Source of the DNA: Mytilus californianus | Lineage: Eukaryota; Mollusca; Bivalvia; Mytilida; Mytilidae | Direction of reading: 5' to 3' | NCBI RefSeq assembly: GCF_021869535.1 | Contig: NW_026262668.1 | Location: 136,449,635-136,513,634 of the forward strand | Length of the DNA stretch: 64,000 nucleotides | In this document: one piece after another, positions 57,427 through 64,000 of the stretch | Position numbering within the stretch: the first letter of the stretch is position 1 | How the letters are laid out: each line of letters begins with the position of its first letter | Notes under the pieces: model-generated | Seen by the model: the letters and a program-made list of their open reading frames with translations, nothing else | What the model was told of the DNA's origin: nothing | The model's database searches: none | Program-made: the position numbers and the translations under genes

Positions 57427-58360
57427 CTCGAGGCCAAAATATTTAAAAATCCAAAATATAAATAAAATTGTCGGAGAAGGACCTAATTTGTAACAAATTT
57501 CAGACCGAGAATTACAGCTTTGCGTGAGGGAGATGTATTCCTTTTATTTAAAAAGATTTCCTGAATTGCATAAAAGCAAATGTATCCAATCCACACAAGG
57601 AGAAAGGTAATTGGTGAACGCTTAGTGCTTTCGGCCGTTAATTCAGCTCTTCAGACAGTAACTGAAACTTGTTATGCAGTTAAAAAGGTAATGTGACGTA
57701 AATATAAGTAACTATACGTCACCTTATGGCTTTCATCAATGAGGAAAAATCAGCCGAAAAAGGTCCCCGATGACAAACTGTGCAAACCATTAAAACAACA
57801 CTTTATAAATTTGTATGCGTCCGAATTGTTTTTCCGGAGTTACCCTCACAAGGAATGTTGAAAGCCGAATATTTACAGGATGTATAAGAACCGAAATGGT
57901 TGAAGAGCTATATGACCAAAAAGAACCTATGCAATAGCCAAATGGTTATTAATCATGTCAGAACCGAAGGAATGACTACCGAGCTGAAGAAACTTTCGGG
58001 GACTTACAGTCCACCAGCAGCGGTATCGACCCAAAGATAAAAACGATGGAAATAACACTATAAATTTCATGCATTCGAAGTGCTTTTATTGATTTACCTT
58101 TACAAAGATCGCTCAAAGTCGAATATTTGAATAACAGATAAATAAGAAACGTTACAAATTTACAAACAAATGCAAAGAACCTGATTTATAAGAATGATAA
58201 ACGAAAACAAATATGACAGTGAGCAACTATCGACAATATATATCCCTTTGATAACAGCTTCCTGTCTATACAAAAGATACAAGAATTGTAAATTTATCCC
58301 ATTTAAAAGCCCATACAAAGAGATAGGAAGTTGTAGGCATATCCGTTTAAATACACTTAC

Positions 58361-58496
58361 TTGCCCATACAAAGATACAGGTAATTGTAGATATCTTCCT
58401 GTTTCTCCAGTTCATCGAACTTAATGGGTGAACGATAGCATGGTATCGGTCAATCGTCATAGCTGTCAGAGTAAAAGATGTTGCATGTAAGGTCAC
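58361..58496 (-). CDS. Neuropeptide GPCR, internal exon (TM3, ICL2, TM4)
   Basis: A 136-bp exon after acceptor TTTTTTTGTACAG (phase 0), leaving in phase 1 at a strong GTAAGT. It encodes most of TM3 (VTLHATSFTLTAMTI), the DRY motif (58451-58443) with following HAIVHPL, and TM4 up to CIFVWA. The intron position before VTLHATS matches the one I recall before the equivalent VSVQATC of kisspeptin receptors. The preceding exon, which should hold the TM3 Cys and TM1-TM2, was not found within the window. If the gene is intact, its 5' part lies beyond a large intron, past 58497. Confidence 0.88.
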
Positions 58497-58875
58497 CTGT
58501 ACAAAAAAAAGTTATTTTGAAAACATATTGACATTGAATGAAAAAGGGTAAACGATGCATTTCGGACTATCACATATCATAAGTTAAGGAAAGACATACA
58601 CCATCTTTGGTCCCTTCAACCACCAAAGAATGAGAGAGACAAACAAAAATCCCCGAACACTTTACAGAAAATTTAAGATAAAAAAACACCAACCAAAATG
58701 GTTCATCTAACCTCACAGTCTCTACATCATGATCCAAAGGTATGTATACCAGATCTTCCATTACTCCACCAACTAATTTTGTTGATAGCTTTCTTAGGAT
58801 GCTGCACATGAAAAAGCTTCATTCAAGTTTTCAAGTCATATATTAAACAGACAAATAAGAATACACTACGACATA
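58497..58875 (-). other. Upstream of the last recognised receptor exon, nothing recognised
   Basis: Probably intronic. The minus frame 58570-58809 has no receptor-like content. Confidence 0.5.
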
Positions 58876-58879
58876 GATG

Positions 58880-59130
58880 ACACATTGTTCTTCGACATCA
58901 TAAGACAACTCTCAACCAGAGACCAATTGACGTAGAAGTAAGCATCTATAGGTCATAGTAGGGGCTCAACAATGAGCAAACTCATACCGCATAGAAAGCT
59001 ATAAAAGGCATCAAAATGACAAATGTAAAACAATTCAAAGGGGAAAACTAACGGCCTGATTTATTTTCAAAACACGAAAAACAAATATGATATATAGCAA
59101 CAAACGACAACCACTAAATTACAGGATGTT
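58880..59130 (-). repeat. SINE-like dispersed repeat, family A
   Basis: AAGACAACTCTCAACCAGAG, GCTATAAAAGGCATCAAAAT, GAAAACTAACGGCCTGATTT and CGACAACCACTAAATTACAG on plus. The 3' terminal motif is altered. Confidence 0.7.
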
Positions 59131-60235
59131 ATAACATTTAAGATGAACACATGATTTCAATCTATAATCACAATCTTATGATACAATCATTTGATACATA
59201 TAAACATTCATTGATTGAAAAACATAACCGATAATCTGTGTTAAATGATTTGAGAGTATTTCCAAAAAAACTTCTTTTTAACATCAATAAATCTCTTTGT
59301 TTCCATCAATTGCTTGTTACATTATCTTCAACAAGTCCAAGCTCCTTGTGAAGTATAAAGATAATTTACAATATTCTATTGTAATGATAAATTATAAATT
59401 ATCAATCTAATAAAAGTTTTTTACATTAAAAATAAATATAACTTCTTCCATGTTTCTATTATATCACATTCTTTTTTTTTTTAAATTTCTAAGGAATAGA
59501 CAAAAAACATCTATTCCTTTCGTTTCCAACCAGATAAATAATATGATTTATAAATTGAATGACCATTATTAGTTATAAGATAGATATATCCAAAGAAGTT
59601 TTTGTCTGATATCGTATAGCAAAAAACTAAATCCCTGGGATGTGTATTAGTTGATTTTAGTCTCTGGTGTATGATTTTTAATTATTAATTGTTTTTGGCT
59701 TTGTATTGTGCTTTTAACTAGCTTTCAGTAACTGCCGAGTACTCTCAAATCGTACTTTCTTGTAAATTAGACCTGTTGACACAATTTGTAATACATTTTT
59801 TGTTATTCAATGTTTACTTACTTTGTGTAATATCTCGTCTCACTATTTTTAATATTTACCATCTTTGATAAGTATTTAGTATGACGTTAAATGTTCACTT
59901 CTGTTCTCGTACTGTGAACAACAAATTTATTTATTTTGTAAAAAAATTTTCCTTACAAAATTATTATATTTAAATATACTTGTGTACGTTATTTTCTTTA
60001 ACGCCATTTTGTCCACGGTTAGAGTTAAAATTGAGAATGGAAATGGTTGTCTTTTTGACATTCTTTTATATCCCTTCTTTTATTGTATTTATATTGTGTC
60101 ATAGATCAAATTTATTCGTTCAGTGTATGTTTACTTGTTTTTGTTAATATGTCTTTTTGATTGAGTTAAATCATTTCAATTTATATTTTATAGTGTGTCT
60201 TTCTATGTTGTAATGTTACACTACTATTTCAGGTT
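59131..60235. other. Non-coding, with a family G scrap
   Basis: AGTAACTGCCGAGTACTCTC at 59728-59747 is the family G landmark in inverse orientation to 7400. The remainder is AT-rich and featureless. Confidence 0.45.
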
Positions 60236-60239
60236 AGGG

Positions 60240-60545
60240 TAAAGGTTGGCGCCTGTATTTGTGTACACCTGTCCTAAGTCAGGAACCTGTTGTTCAGTGG
60301 TTATAGTTTGTTGATGTGGTTCTTAAGTGTTTCTCGTTTTTTATATAGATTAGACCGTTGTTTTTCCTGTTTGAATTGTTTAACACTAGTCATTTTGGGG
60401 CCCTTTATAGCTTGCTGTTCGGTGCGAGCCACTGCTCCGTGTTGAAGGCCGTACTTTGACCTATAATTATTTTCTTTTTACACTTTGTGACCTGGATGGA
60501 GAGTTATCTCATTAGCACTCATACCACATCTTCTTTTTTCTATTA
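60240..60545 (+). repeat. SINE-like dispersed repeat, family A, sense copy
   Basis: ACCTGTCCTAAGTCAGGAAC, GGGGCCCTTTATAGCTTGCT, GAAGGCCGTACTTTGACC and the end CATACCACATCTTCTTTTTT. Well preserved, and close to 50585-50862 in its diagnostic blocks. Confidence 0.78.
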
Positions 60546-60599
60546 TCTAACAAAAAAGAAATGTCAATATAATTGCCACTCATTGACAAACATTGTCTT

Positions 60600-61430
60600 T
60601 TTACATTGACTCAAAATTATCAATCATCGTATTTCTTTTAATTTTATCTGGTTTGTCATTCCATGTCTAGTCTGCAGCAGTCCTAAAAAAGCAAACCTAG
60701 GTCTGGTATGATAAAGATAAAGTTAACTTGCAGGTCTGCTAAAGTTTTTTAATGTTTTGTTCAGGTTATGACTGCAACCATCTGTGTTCTAATACAATGT
60801 TTTTTACTATCAAATTTAATCTGAAATCCTTTTATATTTTTGTTATTTCTTAAGTCTTAGTGCCAATATCTCAACGGATATGACAAAAAAAGAGCAGATA
60901 AAAGACACCCTTGCGTAATCCTTCTTGAATTTTTAAACATGATCCATTTATTGATAATAGTACATGTTTGAATATCGTTATACAAAGTTTTAACCCAATT
61001 TATGAATGATTCATTGAATTGAAAGCTATATAAAGTGAATTTCGATTAGAGAGTGTTGAAGGCTTTTTGAAAATCGACAAAAACAATAGCCCCTTCTATA
61101 TGATATATGTCTGCATACTCTATTATATCTTGTATTTGTCTTAAATTGAATCCGATAAAAAAAATTAAGTATTCAAATTAGGTTTTGAGAGAACTTTTTA
61201 AGGTGTGCATGGGACAGAATTTTGAGATCTACGTTTAATAATTAAATTGTTCTATAGATTTCTAATTTTAATTGGTCCTCTTTTTTCAATATTAATGACA
61301 GAACACTCAACCGGTATCAGTGACTTTTATTGTATAAATTAACAAGTACATATTTAAGCTTCTTCCAAAAAATTTTGTACAAATGTACGGTAAGACCGTC
61401 AAGCCCATTCTTCAAGCGTAACTGAACCAT
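60600..61430 (-). pseudogene. Degraded LINE reverse transcriptase, second copy
   Basis: The minus strand carries, in changing frames, the same blocks as the LINE at 8139: a VTLEE-like linker (about 61420), GLDGLTV-x-LYKIFW (61405-61365), GFNLRQIQDIIEYAD (about 61150), VDFQKAFNTL (about 61080), an RQGCP-equivalent ITQGCLLS, and KGFQIKFDSKKH (about 60820). A last block reads NDKPDKIKR (about 60640). Segments between the first two blocks and around the ADD motif are deleted or scrambled. Shared order and similar residues make it the same lineage, inserted in the opposite direction and older. Confidence 0.75.
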
Positions 61431-61734
61431 CAAACATTAACGTTTCTTCATCATTGTTTTTGTTTCTAGTTTTGTATTGTTAATGTATTATTGAGATAAT
61501 GTGTCGATCAGAAATAACGTTTAAAACGTTTATGTATTTGGTATTCAGCTCCATTTTATAAGTAAATAAGTAAAACTATAAAACGTTTGCAAGCATAAAA
61601 ACGAAATTAAATGTTTTAAGAGTATTCACGGTCATGTAGGTACTGCATATTCAGAATCAAATGGACAGTTATTTTTGTAATAGGGGAAAAAATCGAAAAG
61701 AAACAATTGAATCAATAAAACCATGGTGGTATAT

Positions 61735-61866
61735 AACACTGTGTTTGGTTTTGTGTACTGTTGTCTGTCTGTTGATCTCTTTCTTTTTTAGCCATGGCGT
61801 TGTCAGTTTATTTTCGACTTATGAGTTTGAATGTCCCTTTGTTATCTTTCGCCCGTCTTTTGAAAC
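61735..61866 (+). repeat. SINE-like dispersed repeat, family E
   Basis: GTTTGGTTTTGTGTACTGTT, AGCCATGGCGTTGTCAGTTT and the end TTATCTTTCGCCCGTCTTTT. The 105-codon frame 61661-61978 runs through this and the next repeat and is not a gene. Confidence 0.75.
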
Positions 61867-61929
61867 TACCAATCAAATTCGGTGCACGTACTGCCAAAAC
61901 GAAAGAAATGCATTAGGACAATACTACTT

Positions 61930-62130
61930 TATTCATATAAAAATAAGAATATTAGTTGCATTGCCAATGAGACAATAACTCATTAAAAACAATAGACAAG
62001 AATGAGAACAAATGCAGATGGCCTTAAAGCCATCAACAATAAGCAGTGATCAAATCATATAGTATGCAAAGAAGGCCCATGAATAATGTGAAATGATTGC
62101 AAAGAGAGAAATAAATGGCCTGATTTCAGT
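61930..62130 (-). repeat. SINE-like dispersed repeat, family A, diverged
   Basis: TTGCCAATGAGACAATAACT, GGCCTTAAAGCCATCAACAA and AATAAATGGCCTGATTTCAG on plus. Confidence 0.55.
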
Positions 62131-62361
62131 ATGGGTATTTCAAGAATATGGAACTATCTTTTCTTTCTTCTAAATCCGCACAAGGGCAACGGTTCTCTTA
62201 CTTTCATGGCATGCAAACATTAATCACCTACGTTTTATAACTATGTAAAATATAACACGAATAACAGGCTTACCACTATATGTTGTGCAATACAATAGAC
62301 TCCGACAATCATCAACACTTCGACAAAATAAAGATACAGACACATATCAACAAATAGGACA

Positions 62362-62513
62362 TGGTCCATTTAGTCACTCGGAATAGGGACTATCTGGAAT
62401 GGTCCAGTTAGTCACTCGGAATAGGGACTATCTGGAATGGTCTAGTTAGTCACTCGGAATAGGGACTATCTGGAATGGTCCAGTGAGTCACTCGGAAAAG
62501 GGACTATCTGGAC
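62362..62513 (+). repeat. 38-bp tandem repeat, four units
   Basis: Units start TGGTCCATTT, TGGTCCAGTT, TGGTCTAGTT and TGGTCCAGTG at 62362, 62400, 62438 and 62476, exactly 38 bp apart and nearly identical. Each contains AGTCACTCGGAATAGGGACT, an imperfect palindrome. The array as a whole begins TGGTCCA and ends TGGACCA. Confidence 0.92.
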
Positions 62514-62604
62514 CATTTGTCGTAAAAGTATAACACACATTATTTTAAAATATATCGTAACTGTCTGCATACCCGGAACACCTTGGTCAATTCCCTTTTG
62601 TCAT

Positions 62605-62757
62605 GAGGTTCGTGTTGCTGAATCTCTGATTTTCTGTGTAATGTTCTGTTATTGTTGTCTGTCTTTTCATCGTTTAAATTCAAGTCATGGTATATGGTCT
62701 GTTTTTATCAGACTCATGATTTTCGATCCCCCTTGGTATTATCATTTAAGTAATTAT
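62605..62757 (+). repeat. SINE-like dispersed repeat, family E, diverged
   Basis: GAGGTTCGTGTTGCTGAATC, TCTGTTATTGTTGTCTGTCT and CCCTTGGTATTATCATTTAA. Confidence 0.55.
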
Positions 62758-62871
62758 AGTTTAGTGTTTTTTTCTTTCAAGATTCGTGTTGTATTTGTAT
62801 AACTGAAACTAGGTTTCAAGCATACTAGTTAGAAACATCATCTGTTATATGTTCGTTTGAAAATTAATTTA

Positions 62872-63160
62872 AAAATAAGGAGATGTGTTATAATTGCCAA
62901 TGAGACAACTATCCACCCGAGTTGAAATGAAGTGGATGTAAGCAGCAATTATAGGCAACCATACGGCCTTCGACAATGACAAAAACTCATACTGTAAAGT
63001 CGGCTATAAAGGTTCAAACATGAAACAATTCAATTGAGAAAACTAACGGCCTCGTTTATAACAATACAATTTACGAAAAACAAATATGACGGACATGAAC
63101 CAACGACAACCTCTGATCTACAAGCTCCTGACATAAAGAATGTGGCGGGGTTAAACATGT
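62872..63160 (-). repeat. SINE-like dispersed repeat, family A, near full length
   Basis: AAATAAGGAGATGTGTTATA, CCATACGGCCTTCGACAATG, GAAAACTAACGGCCTCGTTT, CCAACGACAACCTCTGATCT and GAATGTGGCGGGGTTAAACA. It belongs to the subfamily with a GAAGTGGATGTAAGCAGCAA block, as at 28500 and 13130. Confidence 0.72.
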
Positions 63161-64000
63161 GTGATTTTGATTACAGATCTTATCTCATACCTAGTAGTTG
63201 AATTGAAGGTAAATATTTCAATCAACAAAAACATAAATTTCTATTTAAACCGTAGATAAACTCAGATACAGCAGATGGAGAAATATGTTTCAGTCCATTG
63301 ATGAAACATGTCAAGATTAAATCTTGTAAAACGTCACAGCAAACATATCAAATTTGTTAAGTCAAACGTTTGATTTAGTCAGAATTTATGGACGATCCCT
63401 TTTGTTTTAATTTACCTTGGAGTTTCTTTGTTAATGCTTTTTTATAAAGTCATTTAACGAGGAAATATATATAGTTAGCTGCCAAAATGCAGGAACAGTT
63501 TATTTCAATATTAATATAAAATGTTCATATAGTAGTTTGAAAGAAACATTTTGGTGGAATGTATAGCAACAAAGGTATTGACATAGTATAAAACAACAAG
63601 TTATGCTGTCGCTTTATATCTTAACTACATAAATAGACATAAAATCGACAGTCCGTGTGATTTATAATATAAATCATAAGTGCTTCGAAATCCGTTCATC
63701 TATAATTTTCAGTCAAACTAATGTTTTTGTAGACCGATTTATTCTGTCTTCATACTGATAATGATTGTTTGGCTACATTTTCAGCACAAATCAAGATGTT
63801 ATTATGAAAGTGACGTCATTAATGGTCCTTAACCAAGAATTTATCTATCAATCTTCAGACATTTTTCATAATTGATTTAACGTTCATTTTTATCTTTTCA
63901 ATGAGATTTAAATCTGATACAAAATTGTAACAGTATGCAATTTATAGAAAAAGTTTATTGTAATGTTAAGTTTTCCCGACAAATATCGTTTCATCAGAAC
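63161..64000. other. Non-coding stretch to the window edge
   Basis: No gene, repeat or structured motif recognised. It may be intronic if the receptor gene continues upstream. Confidence 0.45.

Larger units (their letters stand above)
57092..58360 (-). other. Receptor intron with a 32-bp tandem repeat
   Basis: Bounded by donor GTAAGT (58360-58355) and the acceptor at 57092. It contains the tandem array at 57122-57272, thirty bases from the acceptor, and a hammerhead-like relic near 57388. Frames 58160-58372 and 58194-58424 are non-coding. Confidence 0.75.

Noticed and set aside
61661..61978. 105-codon plus-strand ORF
   Set aside because: Runs through a family E SINE and into a family A SINE; the same peptide fragments appear by chance in other SINE copies.
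62274..62369. Candidate upstream receptor exon on the minus strand ending GTAAGC, reading ...VGVYCIAQHIV in phase 0
   Set aside because: The donor, phase and a Cys are suggestive, but the TM3 Cys would sit two residues too close to DRY, there is no ECL1 Trp, TM2 does not precede it, and its ATG lies in the 38-bp tandem repeat. Too weak to annotate.

Overview
The window is AT-rich, gene-poor animal nuclear DNA. Repeat families, codon usage and retroelement types point to a bivalve mollusc, most likely a Mytilus-like mussel. I infer this from recognising several short interspersed repeats, a Penelope-like reverse transcriptase lineage and hammerhead-ribozyme-like motifs that I associate with mussels; no database search was run. 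There is no operon structure, and most long reading frames are chance frames inside repeats.

Only one host gene is clear. Three spliced exons on the minus strand (58496-58361, 57091-56877, 56084-55617) encode transmembrane segments 3-7 and the C-terminal tail of a rhodopsin-class neuropeptide receptor of the galanin/allatostatin-A/kisspeptin type. Splice sites and phases agree at both introns. The exons for the N-terminus and TM1-TM2 were not found. Two weaker coding-like stretches, unrecognised, lie at 15591-15803 (-) and 33651-34164 (-).

The rest is largely a record of transposition. A 4590-bp tyrosine-recombinase retrotransposon (45377-49966, minus) is structurally complete. It carries gag with a CCHC knuckle, RT with YLDD, RNase H and a tyrosine recombinase, bounded by split direct repeats in the order A1-ORFs-B1-A2-B2, as in Ngaro/PAT-type elements. 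Its genes carry stops and frameshifts. A 5'-truncated L1/Tx1-like LINE lies at 8139-11203 (+), with a degraded relative at 60600-61430 (-). Penelope-like elements occur at 24940-26870 and 52340-54010 (+), with an RT scrap at 14385-14548 (-) and a lone 3' tail at 23837-24105. A 54-bp minisatellite (24106-24925) sits exactly between that lone tail and the next Penelope body. A MITE with near-perfect 39-bp inverted ends lies at 20125-20370.

Short interspersed repeats fill much of the remainder. One SINE-like family ends in a 3' motif reading CATACCACATCTTCTT. A second ends in GTATCTTTCG-CCTCTCTTTT. tRNA-derived heads lie near 31.0-31.3 kb and 40.2-40.6 kb. Four or five degenerate hammerhead ribozyme motifs are scattered at 2279, 19083, 28747, 34620 and 57388. 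Tandem arrays of 31, 32, 38, 48, 54 and 170 bp, a 31-base G run, a long near-perfect hairpin and a cluster of RFX X-box-like palindromes complete the picture.
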